From: Paramacrobiotus richtersi
Lineage: Eukaryota; Tardigrada; Eutardigrada; Parachela; Macrobiotidae
DNA length: 25,322 nt
Assembly: GCA_034698045.1 (NCBI GenBank)
Contig: JAQGAU010000645.1
Span: 1-25,322 of the forward strand
Direction of reading: 5' to 3'
Under the pieces are notes generated by a model that ran no database searches, had not been told where the DNA came from, and saw only the letters and a list, made by a program, of their open reading frames with translations. The position numbers were made by a program, and so were the translations under genes. Positions 1-11,479 of this stretch are shown here, piece after piece (positions within the stretch are counted from its first letter, which is position 1; the number at the start of each line of letters is the position of its first letter).

Positions 1-50
1 TTGTCCACGGGACCGGATGTCGCAGGACGTTTTGTCCCCGGGACGTTTTA
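1..50. repeat. Short direct repeats at left edge
   Basis: The 13-mer at 1-13 (TTGTCCACGGGAC) recurs with one change at about 33-45 (TTGTCCCCGGGAC), and GGACGTTTT also occurs twice here. The period is about 32 bp. This looks like the last units of a tandem or transposon-end repeat entering from the left, but the window cuts it off, so the family cannot be named. Confidence 0.4.
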
Positions 51-1747
51 GAAAGTCCCTTCTGTCGGCGCGCGAATACGCGCTGTTCTAACGTTGTTTA
101 TTAAGTGTAGAAAATATCCCTTCCCACGCCCTTCCCTTTCAGGGGACGCAGGTTATCTCGACTGAGTACCTATTTTAATCGAATTAGCTGGAAAATGCCG
201 TGTCTGTGATGTCTGTGATGGATGTCAGTACCGAATGCTGCCGTTTCAAATTGTATGCCATAGTTAACATAAATGTGACTCTGTTGGTCCAATACAAAAG
301 TATCCAACGTTGCGCGCTTCCAGTGTTTTAGCGCGTTTGCGCTAGCTGAAGCGACTTTCTCCGTCTGGAATGTATTAGAATGGAACAACTGAAACAATTA
401 GATGCTTGTAAAACTTGTAGAAGTAAAACTCTTAGAGCTTTTAGAAGACTTTCCGTCTGGGGCGGCGTGATTCAGAGCGGGTCTTAAAATCTGCGGCTGG
501 TGGGAAATGGCTCTTTCGAGAGAACGCCGCTTCATTAGCCATTGGTATTGATTATATATTTTTTAATTTTTTAACATTAAATATCGATATCGAAATTTTT
601 TTAGCGTCAGTATTACAGCTTATTCCAGTCTCCAGCTTTTTCTTTCAAGCAGTGGCGCGGCATGTGCAGCGGTTGGTGCGTTGCTATTACGCGCGGCGGG
701 AATTTCCAGCCGTTGCCAAATTTCTACAGGTTTAAGGGAACAGGCAGTGATGTAAGCAGCAGTTTTGGTGGGTTCCGAATTTCAACGGTTTCTTTCACCT
801 TGCACACTCATCGCTCATCTGGTTATGTGAATCCGGTATAGAAATGGTTGCTCTATTGTATTACCAGTACTCTGTCTGCCCCTTTCACCCAACGGCAGCA
901 AAAAAAACAGATTCATTGTATCGCCCTATTCAAAAAGTCTTAGCTCTACTGTGCTCTTCAAACACCATAAAACTTGTCTTGTGAGGTATCAAAAGAAAGA
1001 GGATAAAATTTGTCACGTTCTGACACGTGATGAGCAGGATTCATCAGTAATAACAAAAGTTATGAGCAGTTGAAATATTCAAAAATCCACTGTACGCGTA
1101 TTTTAAAGTGCAAAAATCTCGTTCTGGGTCAGAATCAGGAAAACTATTTTAGAAACGATCTGCCTGTACCAGTACTACCATATCAATTTTTGGTGATTTT
1201 GTAATGAATTTAAAATTTTTTATGCATACCGTACTTTTAAAAAGTTTTTTTGTGATACCCGAATACCTTAATTGCGATTTGATTAGAAGTATTTATAGTA
1301 CAACCATTCCTTTAGTTATTACAAAAATTTTAATAAGCAGTATAGCAACCAATAACAAGATATGTTGGTTTGAAGAAGACCACCATAACTGCTGCCTACA
1401 TCACTGCCTCTGGCCTTAAGGTCTGTGTTCTCGTTACAAACCAGTCTCAACATGATGCTTTGTTCAAATTGATTGAAAATTTAATTCAAATCGTGTTAGT
1501 CTTTTTGTGCGGTTTATCGGCTGCTCAGAGTTCGTTCGGTCTACAAGCACGAAAGACTGAAGTGCTACCAACTATTTGCTCTGTACAGCAAATATCGCAG
1601 TCCTAAACTTGAGCGTGTTTTTTATCAGTACATCTTATTTGTACATGGGTTTTTGCTTGAAAGCCGTTGACAGTGAATTGCAGTTGTGGAAAGCGCGTTT
1701 TCTTTCACGGGCTTGACGGGTGAGAAATCTTCTCCTTTTGTTTACAG
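51..1747. other. Upstream spacer of the GT10 gene, no gene recognised
   Basis: About 1.7 kb without a convincing coding region. Short open frames at 170-397 and 1204-1606 lack family motifs and flanking splice signals. An AT-rich block lies at 550-600. The missing first exon of the GT10 fucosyltransferase should lie here or left of the window, because the frame at 1748 is closed upstream by a TGA at 1714-1716 and a good acceptor (CTCCTTTTGTTTACAG) ends at 1747. I could not identify that exon. Confidence 0.4.
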
Positions 1748-4579
1748 ACACAATTAAAAGAAGAACTGGATTCGTGTTATGCCTTTTGGTGATAATCGGG
1801 TGGTTGCAACTCCTGCTGTGTTTATTTCCCATAGTGCTGGAATCGCAATTTCCAACCATCGTGTCAGTAACTAAAGCTGATTTGAGAGCTTCACGCTTGG
1901 AGGAGCCGAAGTATCACATACTGTTTTGGACCTCATTCTACGGTGACGAGTTCGCGCCCTCGTTGCGATTGTATCAGGAAGCGGTCACAAGTTTGAAGTA
2001 TTGCCCGTTTTCGAACTGTGGGGTATCCAGTAACCGGAGTATGCTCCTCAGCAGTGATGCCGTTATTTTCCATATTCGCGACATGGACTGGTCAGATCTA
2101 CCCAAATATCGATTAAATAGACAGTATTATCTGTTTTACGGTCTCGAATCCCCTGTACACACGTTCATTAATCTGAACGCTGTAAACGGTTTTTTCAATT
2201 TGACATTCACGTATCGACTGGACTTGGATGTCGTGACCGATTCGTATTTCCAGCATTTCCATCCCAATATTTCGAGCGATGGCAATGATATTGACGAGTT
2301 GGTCCCGTCGAAAACCAAATTTGCGGTAGCATTTATGTCAAACTGTCACATGGTCCCTAGCCGCCGAGACGTGTACCTCGAAAACCTTCAACAGTTTATC
2401 AGCGTGGATGTCTACGGCAAATGTGGGACGCTCCAGTGCAGTACGGAAACACCCGAGAAATGCTACAAGCTTATAGCAAAATACAAGTTTTGTTTGGCAT
2501 TCGAGAACAGGTACTTGAATGAGAAGCATGCCAGCCGTAACGGTACTGTCATGAACACTTTAATTACAGTATTCTACACATCAGCGTTTGATAATTCTAT
2601 TTCGAGTTACATTTCAGATCAGAAATAATACTGGCTGTTAGTACTTTTAAATTAACAGCGGGTCCCTAACCTTAAAGTTACAGAGTCTGTATTGTTCTAT
2701 TCGGAGTGTGTAGAAATTATAGACGCTATAGGCGCAGTTGTAGGCCCTTTTTGACCTCATGAGAAGTAGGTATGTATGTATAGTCGTACACGCAATCATC
2801 AAATTTATGTGTGTGTGTGAATTATTACCAGACGTAACTTCTGTTCGTCATGTACGATACTGTGCATTTTCTCAGCTTTCCTCACAAGGAAGCTTTCTGG
2901 GTCCCAAATTCAGAAAAATTACAAACTTTTTAAGCGGACACAGAACAGCTAACTGAACATGTACTGTGCGATGCTGTTGGGAAGTAGGTATGGCTGCTAG
3001 GAAGCAGTTGGGCCCCTTGGGGCTAATTCTCGTAGACAATGTGTGCTAAACGCTATATATACTGTGCAACCAGACGACATGGCCAATTTCAGTCCTTTTT
3101 TACCAGACACTTAACTTAGCTCACCATTTATCAGTTTCTGATTGTTCAATCCATAATTTTTTTATTGCATATGGTAAGCTAAGCGGTGTCTGGTCAGAAG
3201 GTATCGAAACTGGCAAGCCATATGGTTGCACAGCAGTGTGATAGCATGCATTGTCTACGGGAACTGCCCCCCAGAGGCCCAACTGCTTCCAGCAGCCTAA
3301 ACTATTTCTTCAATGTTCAGTTAATTGTCCTGTGTTCACACGAAAAGTTCCGGATTTTTCTGAAGTTGGGGCCCGGAAAAGCTCCCTTGTCAGAAGGAAG
3401 TTCAGTCAGCCGATTTGAGCGCAGCCGTACGTGTGGGAGACGGGATGTGCTTTTTAACTTATTAAAGAATTTCGTCATGGGCGGACTCCGGTGTAGTTTT
3501 CTAGGTGCCAGGTAGTCAGAATTTAGCGCGGCAACTAAATAATGGTTAAAACGTATTCAGCAGAATCCAGTATGCGGCTTAAAGATCTTTCGGTCAGTAT
3601 GGTACCGTTCGCGGTCTCAGGGATTGTGTACCTAAAGAGAAATCGAAGTGAAAATTTTCGTGCTGGAGCGGGTTGATAGAAGTGATTTTGCAGTCATAGA
3701 AGCGTCGTGTCCGGAATGCGGCCTGCTTTGTGAGAGACTACAGCGTTTAAACTTGGGATGCCACAAAGTGCACACAGTTCAGTTTTTCAAAAGGCTGCCG
3801 AACATCCGATGAAAACCTTCGGTAATCTATTGTAAAAATTCATTGTTTATATCGCGGACGCGCAGTATAGACAACGCACTGTCGAAAACGCCCGGTTGTT
3901 GTTCACAAATTCATGCACTCAAAATATCGCACTAGCCACGTCGGATTTCCTTTTCTACCCCTACATGATAAACCTATTCCCTATAGTTCCTGAAGTTTCT
4001 CTTTCTTATGTGCCTTTAACTACCATATACCTTTTCCTATTTCAGGAAAAGATGTGGGCATACAGTATTGTGGTAGTGGTGCCAACAGGAGAAAATTCTG
4101 ATCGGTCTGGTTTGTCAAAATTATGGAGTATATTAGATTTCTCTTACAGCATTTGCAAGGATTACGTTACGGAGAAAATCCATCAGGCGCTAAACCAAGG
4201 AACGGTTCCCATTGTTTATGGTGGAGCAGATTATGCGGCAATTTTTCCCCCGAAGTCATTTATTGATGTGATGGAGTTTCAGTCACCGCGACATCTGGCA
4301 GAATATCTGCTCTCCCTAGACGGTAACGAGCAAGAGTACAAAAAATATTTGGAATGGAGGACGAAACCCTTTACATCGCAGCTGCAAGGAGACTTACAAC
4401 CGGATAATTTGTCGTGGTGCAAAATCTGCAATAGACTTAACACTTGCAAGCCAGAGACTAAAATAGTGCTCGATCTACAACATTGGTGGAGTGAAAAGGG
4501 TTGGTGCCGTACACCTGAAACGGCCACGGTTGCTGGTAGGACGGAATGGATAAAAAATCCTTCTTTACCAAAACGTTGA
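1748..4579 (+). CDS. Alpha-1,3-fucosyltransferase, GT10 family (5' exon missing)
   Basis: A Golgi type II membrane enzyme that transfers fucose from GDP-fucose in alpha-1,3 linkage to GlcNAc of glycoproteins. Visible exons are 1748-2510 and 4150-4579, joined in phase: TTCGAGAACAG at the donor continues into CATTTGCAAGGATTAC, giving the family signature FENSICKDYVTEK across the splice. About 397 residues are visible, a normal length. In order: a hydrophobic anchor (about residues 8-30), ILFWTSFYG (1918-1944), SNRSMLLSSDAVIFHIRD, FYGLESP, LTFTYRLDLDV, DVYGKC, then FENSICKDYVTEK with GTVPIVYGGADY in exon two, and the C-terminal cysteine motif WCKIC. The in-frame GTG at 1720 is not a credible start; exon 1748 begins in phase 1 after an acceptor, so a start exon lies upstream. 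No motif is damaged. No AATAAA was seen near the stop. Confidence 0.9.
2883..3389. repeat. Large imperfect foldback (inverted repeat) in GT10 intron
   Basis: Arms at about 2883-3128 and 3173-3389 are reverse complements with indels. Blocks shared in order from the outer end, written as on the left arm: AAGCTTT, TTCAGAAAAAT, TAACTGAACAT, GGAAGCAGTTGGGCC, CGTAGACAATG, CTGTGCAACCA, ACCAGACAC and ACCAT near the 45-bp loop. Weaker similarity continues outward to about 2850 and 3435. It lies wholly inside the 2511-4149 intron. The rest of that intron (3390-4149) shows nothing I recognise. Probably an old foldback transposon or an inverted duplication; transcription of the host gene would make a long hairpin RNA. 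Confidence 0.75.
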
Positions 4580-6838
4580 CCGAAACGTTATAAATTCCGT
4601 CACATTTTTGGGCCACATTTGTCCGCTAGGAGCTAGCTAGACAGCAACCGCACTTCTGTCCTAAAGAAATCCTCGACAGGAATAACCGGGCCTCATGGGG
4701 GGCTTGCGACATTTATACTTTCGCCAGTTGTTTCAGAGATGTACTTGTACTGCGACATTGATTTTCTGTTGCCTCAGTATTTCACGTGCATGCTTACCTT
4801 TTGCTAAAACTGAAGACTTAAATGGTGCAAAGTCATATAGAAGCGCGCATGTGCAGATAGGTGATTTAATATGAGTATTAGCCCACGGATCGACAGACCG
4901 CGCTGAAAAAAGATTGCAGACTTTGCAGTTGATAAGACAGAACGAAAAAAACCGTTAGGACTGGCGAGAGCCGCTCAGTTTTACTTTGTTCCAGCGTTTG
5001 ATGATCAGTTTCAGTTCAGCGTGGTAAATTTGCGTTGTGTGCACTGCTGGCACTGTCAACGGTCCCATCACGCGTTGTCTGGGCCAAATAATTCTTTAAT
5101 TGCCTGATGTTTGTATGTTCAGCGAAGCTTTATGTATTGATCCATAATTGTGGTACGGATCTGTAACCCAGTCCACTCGAGGTACTGTAGCTTACCGTTA
5201 CAATCTCGCGCGGTTTGTTATACCGTGCAAATAGTAAGACATCGTTAACTTCAGCCATAATAAGCAGCAGTTTTTTTAACAGCGATGCAATTAAGCAGAA
5301 CACGCATCTCGGGCATTTCTCTTATAATAGTTTTCTGATACATAGTTTCTGAAGCATAAACGTGTAAAATATTATTATACTTGTGTTATTTCCATGAACA
5401 ACTACAAACGTTATAAAACATGCGAGTCTGCGACATTTGCTGTATTTACGCATAAGTAACGGGTTGATCGCTCTAATTTGCCGATTTGTTTTAATTCGGT
5501 CCGAATTTCCCCAACAAAGCTGACGTTTAGAGTATTACACCACTTGATTACAGATGCACATTCTTTCCTCTATCTGTATCAGCCTAACTCAGTACTTTTA
5601 GCCCTTCCCTTAAAAGTCACTGTGAATTAGTTGTCAAAGGTGTGGAAATTACAGCTGTCCCCATCACTATTTTATTGTTCGCCGGGTGGCCACGTCCCAG
5701 TCGTCTTATTCCATGAGCCGCGTATTTAATGGATGTTTCATCCAAAGCGTAATCGGATAAAATTACTCACATTTTACTGCAAAGCACCAGTGCGCATGGG
5801 AGGGGACATAAACATTTAAAAAAATGTGACAAAGAAAACTTTTGGGAGCTACGATAGTTTCTTATTTTCAAACATGTTTGTGCGTGCGGACAAAGGCTTG
5901 AAAACCCAAACTGGTCATTTATTCTCATTGTCCTCGAGGTCCTCTTTGGTTTTCCATGCGGGAACAAAAAAGATTACCGAACGTACTTTCTGCGGGCCTT
6001 TGTGACCGACTACGTATTGTTTTCATGACACCAGGTTTTCAAGATATTGTTCCCCCGGACCCAGACACAGCCGTAGGCCGAATGTCTGTACGCTGTTGTG
6101 AAGAGGGATCATTGTTCTAACAAGTTTCATCCGCGAAAAGATTTTATTTTGCGTCGACAAGTAAGGGCAGGTTCAAAACGCTATTTACTTTTTATGCCGG
6201 GACAAGCCGATTTGCTAATACTTTCTGCAGATAAATTCCTGCAGGTGCTAGGGGCAGAGTACCAAACCGCAAAACTTCTCTAAGACCACAGAGCCCTACT
6301 CTACGTTTTCACATATCGCTTCGATCCCGTACGCTTTTGGTATCCAGGCAAGGGAAGCATAAAGTGTCGGCAATTTATCGCGAGCAACCCGTTACTTAGT
6401 ATTTTGCCACCACGCTGACCACGAACTGCCACCACGCTGAATTCTGCTACGTTTCAAAGACCCTGCGACCGCGAATGTTTTCCTACTATATGTTTGCAAG
6501 CATCGGTTATCGGCCAGCTTGGTTTACAGGGTTCTTGATGTGCTGTACATCTTGTTGAGTCGTGCGCGTGACCAATGCTGACGAATACGAGTACTAATAT
6601 CCGCTTCATTATAAGCGGCAGTCACTTCGATTTTTTATCGAAACCCCCACTCTTAGAAGGGCCCTGCCTTTTCTTCTTAATTCGAGAATTAGCATACAGT
6701 CAACGTTGCAGAACAAGTAACCGCAAGTTACGTAATCACGGTGATCGATTAAGCGCACAGATGCCCAAGTTACGTTTACATGGCTTCGACGGTGCCTGGA
6801 ATACAGGGGATATTAAAATGTTATCTACTTGAGTATAG
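4580..6838. other. Spacer between GT10 and GT11 genes
   Basis: This 2.26-kb stretch lies between the convergent 3' ends of the GT10 and GT11 genes. Open frames here (for example 5767-5967 minus, 6098-6283 and 6575-6832 plus) are short and without recognised motifs. It contains one pair of inverted 32-mers (5452-5483 and 6368-6399) and a short direct repeat TGCCACCACGCTGA, present twice near 6406-6441. No AATAAA was seen close to either stop codon. Confidence 0.5.
5452..6399. repeat. Pair of inverted 32-mers about 0.9 kb apart
   Basis: Positions 5452-5483 and the reverse complement of 6368-6399 agree at 27 of 32 bases, including the block TAAGTAACGGGTTG and the ending TTGCCG. Similarity does not extend clearly beyond these bounds. 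They may be ends of a decayed mobile element or two members of a short dispersed repeat. Confidence 0.4.
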
Positions 6839-9800
6839 TCAATGTGCACCGATCCAGTGTGGTAAAAAGTAATCCTCACTCCTGTACTCCCCCGCAATTA
6901 CCGATCCCGGTCGAGGCCATTGGTCGTAATATCTCACCACCCGGGCATCACTCAAATACGCTCCCCACCACCCGTACGTTCCTACCGTCAAAATCAGATC
7001 ATCCATCAGCGTCAGAATTGCCATATCCACAGCCGCAGAGTTGCCTTCCATGAACAGAATTTTCGTGTAGTTGCGAAATAAACTGCGGCAGTATGGTATA
7101 TCGTTGCTTATGATTACGAAGAACCTTTGAACTCCATAGTCTTTTTCGAAGGCACCAATGCTGTCAATGAGGTAGCTGTCGGGCGCGGGGATGTGACCGA
7201 GGTTGTTGGCGTCGGCGGTAACGATGTCGCCGCGGCGGACATGGATGCCGATTAATCGGTCCCTTGAATGTGAAAGCACTCGGTTAACAGCACCTTGATT
7301 TGAATGGTGACACTGAAGAATATTTTTCATCCATAATAATTTTTCGTATCAGAATCATTTACTGATTCGAATATCATTTCGCAATGAAACCCTTTGTTTC
7401 CCTACGGAATAATAGCAAAAACAACAGAACGAGTCAGTAACATAAAACTTGATGGGTCAATGTAAGTATTCGTTCATGCAACGCAGGCCATTTGTTTATA
7501 TTATATACAGTGTTGACCCCACGATTATCGAAGTGTGCCCTCCTTCAGTAACCGAGCATTTTTGACAGCTACAAACGTAAGTTATATCAAACTCTATACC
7601 CGTCTATTAATGACATCGAAAGGCCTGGCTTTGGTAGGCAGCCCTCGTCATTACAATCTCGCACAAATTAAAGAGGTCACCAAAACTGAAAGCCGTTATA
7701 TCGTTATGGGGGCGGCCGTGCGTATTATAGATCTGAAATCTAGATACAGTCTAGCTTCCGTTCCATACTGACACGATGGGTATAATCACGAGGCTAGCGA
7801 TACTGATACTACTGTACGCGATCGATGGAATGGCACACGAAGCGGCCCTACCGCATACAGCATCCGGCTTTAGCATACTAGCCAGTGGGCAAAACCGGTT
7901 GTTGAGTGTGCCAGGGCCTCTTTGCGTGCCATTTCATCGATCGCGTACAGTATATTGACAGATCTTTAATCGATGACATATTTACTGAAATTGTTCTCGA
8001 AGTTGATCGATATCAAATCAGCTACTGGCAAGACCAGCGAACTTAGCTAGCCGTTTTATATCATTAAAATTCAATCTCTTTGCGACTATAGTCAGCAGAA
8101 CCTCTTGGATCTGTGCCATAGGATCCGGACACTGCAGTAAAAGTGCAGTCCATATTTACCTTTCCCGGATATCAGCCGAATACAACTCCATCTGAGACTT
8201 GAGGGCGACCACAGCGCTTGCGTAAATGGCCTTCGTAAAGGTGAAGCAGCAGCGGATGTGGTCTCTGAGACTGACGAAGAATTTCCACGACTGTAAATAA
8301 CCAGTCAAGATAAGCGATGCCGACGAATTATCCCTTATTCGGCCGCTTAGCGTGGAATCAAATACACCGCATAAAGGTATCTCTGTATATAGGTGACCGT
8401 ACTCCACTCTTTGACGGGCATCGGTTACGTTCCGCATTTGAAATGGATGCTCAAAGTTTTTCAAATGGCCAAATGGATCAGTAAAGATCGCTACAAAAGT
8501 TTCGATGTAGTACTCAAAATCATAACAAACGGACATTTTACACGTTCTTGAGTATGATAGTCTTTTCGTACTGCACTGCTTGCTATCGAAATTTTCCATT
8601 TCTGTCGCTAAAGTTAAACTGGATTCTTCACAGTTGCTCAAAGAAATTATGATGTAATAATGTCGAAAAGAATCTATTCCCAGAAACCTTACAGATTTAA
8701 AAAATACAGTTTACAAGCAGGCTACACTCACTCCATCTAGCTACTGCTCTTTTTAAGATGTACCAACAGTGATTTAGAAGAACTTAGCCGGAAAGTTGTT
8801 TTTTATTCTCATAAGATGTTCGCAAAACACTAAACTTTGTTTTACTGTGTCTGTTCGGCAGCCCATCCATGGGTGGCAAATACGTGATTAAACGTTATTA
8901 AAATTTTCTGTATAGATAGGTATAACGAATCAGCAGAACACCAAGATAACGTACTTCCATTACTCTACAGTAATCTAATTGCGCAATCTATTAACCCTAG
9001 TTCTATGGTTTTCTTCATTTTAACTGGAATTCTTTATTTCTTTTTCAGGATAACACAGTATGCTCGCAATACAAAACTAGAAAATCCGCGTTCTCTTCGT
9101 GTGGCACAAGAATAAACAAATGAAATACCCAGAGCCGATTCATTACGTATACTGTTTAAAAGAACAGTCCTAGAAAAACGAAATCGACAGATCAGAAAAG
9201 GATGCGGTTTACGTAAAGGTATAGCCAGTCTGCACTGTGTAGACACATACAGCATATCGGCAGGACATAGTAAGTTATATCGTGATGTAATACAGTCAAC
9301 GTGTGCTAGTGCCACTACTCTACGCAGTTTCCACTGTCAGTACAGTAATCTACGAGAAAGTAAAAAATAACTAAATTGACAACCATTATTATTACCGGAC
9401 ATTAAAAAAATTTTTTACAAGAAATATTACTGTTACAGTTCACAGCAAAGATGCAGCAGATTATTCCTTTCTACAGAAAGCAAGGGTACAACGAAAGCGC
9501 ATCTTCTTTGAACCTGAACGTTTCTCACGACTCAACAGTGGGAAATGCACGCACACCAAAATTAATTAAGTTAAATTTCGATAATAATATTATCTATTAA
9601 TTAAATTAACCCATTAATTTATTTCACTTATCATAATTGCATAATTTCCAAACAATTGTGTTTGCACAATTTTAACGACAGAATGTTGCAGCGAAGACAT
9701 TCTGGAATGGTGTTTGTAGTTTCTGGAACCAAACATTTTTGGAAAAACTCATAGAAAGCGTTAACGATTTGCTTCATCATACCCGTTCGCCCACTGCCGG

Positions 9801-10176
9801 CCGCCAAGCCCATCGTCGACGCGGTCATAAACATGAAATTCCCCAGTCCAAGGCCCCACTCAAATTTGTGGGAAAGAAACCTCTTCCCTTCTTCCTTCTG
9901 GTAATTCTCACACCGCCGCAGCAAACGGCTCTCCACATTGGATTCCACTCGCTCCAGGAAATTTCTGGGAGTAACGGGAGCACGTTGAAAAGAATTGTCG
10001 TTGATGTGGGACTGGAACACGCAGAAATAGCGAGTTCTTTCATCGAGGCACAGACGGGCGTCTTGCGGATGATGTACCGAAGAGAGAATGATTAAAACGG
10101 GAAGGGATAGGATAAGTAAGAAGAGCGTTAGTTTCCACAAGTTTTTCCAAATGGTGAGCAGGCATTTCTGCATCAT
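6839..10176 (-). CDS. Alpha-1,2-fucosyltransferase-like enzyme, GT11 family
   Basis: A Golgi type II membrane enzyme, expected to move fucose from GDP-fucose to a galactose-type acceptor. Three exons on the minus strand: about 10176-9783, about 8607-8160 and 7262-6839, giving about 421 residues. Exon one starts with tandem ATG codons, then an anchor (LTLFLLILSLPVLIIL) and the GT11 motif GLGLGNFMFMTAS. Exon two has LILTGYLQSWKFF and IRCCFTF. Exon three has RLIGIHVRRGDIV (the GDP-fucose-binding motif), FFVIISNDIPYC, VDMAILTLMDDLIL, VGTYGWWGAYL and the ending EDYFLPHWIG. The exon two to three splice is firm: GGGAAAG before GTAAAT joins, in phase 2, to the G after TTCACATTCAAG. The exon one to two splice is less certain: I chose donor GTATGA at 9782 and acceptor TTTAG ending at 8608 because both are phase 1. 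Odd point: the usual Gln of GLGNQ is Phe. Confidence 0.87.
7263..8159 (-). other. GT11 intron 2
   Basis: This 897-bp intron is bounded by GTAAAT (donor, 8159) and CAAG (acceptor, 7263) on the minus strand. The acceptor at 7313 (TTCTTCAG) looks stronger but is out of phase. The intron carries the mariner-type MITE at 7812-7950 and no coding sequence that I recognise. Confidence 0.7.
7812..7950. mobile_element. Short MITE with ~38-bp inverted ends and TA flanks
   Basis: This 139-bp element begins CTGTACGCGATCGATGGAAT and ends with its near-perfect inverted copy (reverse complement CTGTACGCGATCGATGAAAT). The terminal repeats match at about 34 of 38 positions (7812-7849 against 7950-7913). TA dinucleotides flank both ends (7810-7811 and 7951-7952), as expected for the Tc1/mariner superfamily. 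There is no transposase. It sits within GT11 intron 2. Inside it, a small frame (7776-7958) is incidental. Confidence 0.75.
8608..9782 (-). other. GT11 intron 1
   Basis: An intron of about 1.2 kb between the anchor exon and the middle exon; both boundaries are best guesses. It is strongly AT-rich at 9550-9650. On the plus strand an acceptor-like site near 9049 (TTTCTTTTTCAG) opens a frame of about 106 codons interrupted by one stop, with no recognised motif. Confidence 0.5.
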
Positions 10177-11250
10177 TGTCGTACATTACGAGGCTGATTT
10201 CGAAACGTAGTGTTATAACATCAACAATGATCGTGATACTTCGTGTTCGGATTGTGAGTGATAAGAGTGCACCATACTACAATGCACCGCATCTGAATGC
10301 AGCCGCCCTTAGGGTGTCGCTTACATAACCTGAGACTAGAATCGACAGCAATGCTTTATGAGCCGCAGCAAAGCTGTATGAGCCGTTGAAGCCACGTTCT
10401 ACTGCAAGAGCAGATCTCCGGTGCGTTTGTTTTCTTAGTACTTGATATTTCTTTGTTGGTCTTGTTCATTTAATTAGATTGAATACATGTAGTTTCCACA
10501 AGAACAGAACATCTTAACTTTAAAACGTTACAGTTGTCACTTTGTGGCTCGAAGAACCGACCGGTATTTCGTTTCCTATTGGATATACTAATCTTTGGTT
10601 AATTGTTGTGAATTATGAATCAGTAATGCATTATGAATCTTCTGGATAAAGCCCCATATATATGTAGCTGTGCAGTAGATTTGCTCCTAGAGACACCTGC
10701 TAAAAGCACGATCTTCTGGGCTTTGATTCTTTACTTTTCAATATAGCATGCACTATATTATGTGAAACGTTGAAAGGCATCGGATCAAAAGGCTTCTTTT
10801 ATCAAGGTTCGGGGGTCAGCTCACCACAGAAATGTGATTGCAGATTTTTATGACCACTATTCTTCTTTTTATGACCAGTATTCTTGTTTTCTTCGCCTGA
10901 CTCCAAATTTTTCGAGATCGACCGACAGCAGCGCTGTAGGCGTGCCCGGTTTGTTACCATTCGAAAGCCTCTGTCAGCAAATCAACGGTTTTGGGCTTTT
11001 TGGGATACGCCTCATTCGTACATTCAACCGCATGAGATCTGTTGGTGCTTATCGAAATCATGATGGCGGTTGTTTTTTCGACATTTGGTATTTTACCTTG
11101 TAGTTGTTATTGTATGTGCTTTTTCACTTGATTTTTTGGCGGCGGCTCTTGCCCAATAAATTAAACTAGATCTGTTGTCTGACTTCTGGTAAAGAAAGCG
11201 GTGTAAGAAATACGTACCTAAACCAGCAGTCAGTATCACAGAATACACGC
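10177..11250. other. Spacer between GT11 start and lectin gene 3' end
   Basis: About 1.1 kb upstream of the GT11 start codon, so its promoter should lie here, though no TATA-like box could be assigned. An open frame at 10834-11103 (plus, GTG-initiated, 89 codons) has no recognised domain and no supporting splice context. No RNA gene was recognised. Confidence 0.4.
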
Positions 11251-11268
11251 ACGTTGGGTATACACGTA

Positions 11269-11274
11269 TTTATT
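11269..11274 (-). promoter_or_regulatory. Polyadenylation signal AATAAA of the lectin gene
   Basis: On the minus strand, AATAAA lies about 205 bp after the lectin stop codon (11480-11482). The sequence between stop and signal is partly conserved in the relic at 19914-20095, which fits a 3' UTR carried along in the duplications. Confidence 0.6.
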
Positions 11275-11479
11275 GTTCAGTAAGATGCATACTGAAATTC
11301 AAACAGATATTCCACAATTTTTGTTGCCGATGCGTTTTCATTGCAGGATCGTACAGCATTGTACCCATCTAGACATAATAAGTAACCCTCACAAAGTGTT
11401 TTTTTTGACACTTTCCAGACTTGCGCTATCATAGGGCATCCCTGTATGTGTTCCTGGTGTGACAGAATGTTTGTACAGG

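Noticed and set aside
1720-1747. GTG start of the GT10 frame, or a 28-bp intron at GTGAGA...TTTACAG
   Set aside because: GTG is not a usual nuclear start, a TGA lies just upstream in frame, and 28 bp is far too short for an animal intron. I treat 1747 as the acceptor of an intron with an upstream exon not found.
7263-7330. Start of the last GT11 exon at the ATG 7330 or at the acceptor TTCTTCAG (7313)
   Set aside because: The phase does not fit the firm donor at 8159. The CAAG acceptor at 7263 restores phase 2 and brings the spacing to HVRRGD to the family norm.
9040-9369. Plus-strand acceptor and a frame of about 106 codons with one stop, inside the GT11 intron
   Set aside because: One stop in a hundred codons is not rare at this base composition, no motif is recognised, and no partner exon was seen.
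10834-11103. 89-codon plus-strand frame
   Set aside because: GTG start, repetitive Tyr/Phe-rich beginning from a short DNA repeat, no domain; likely chance.
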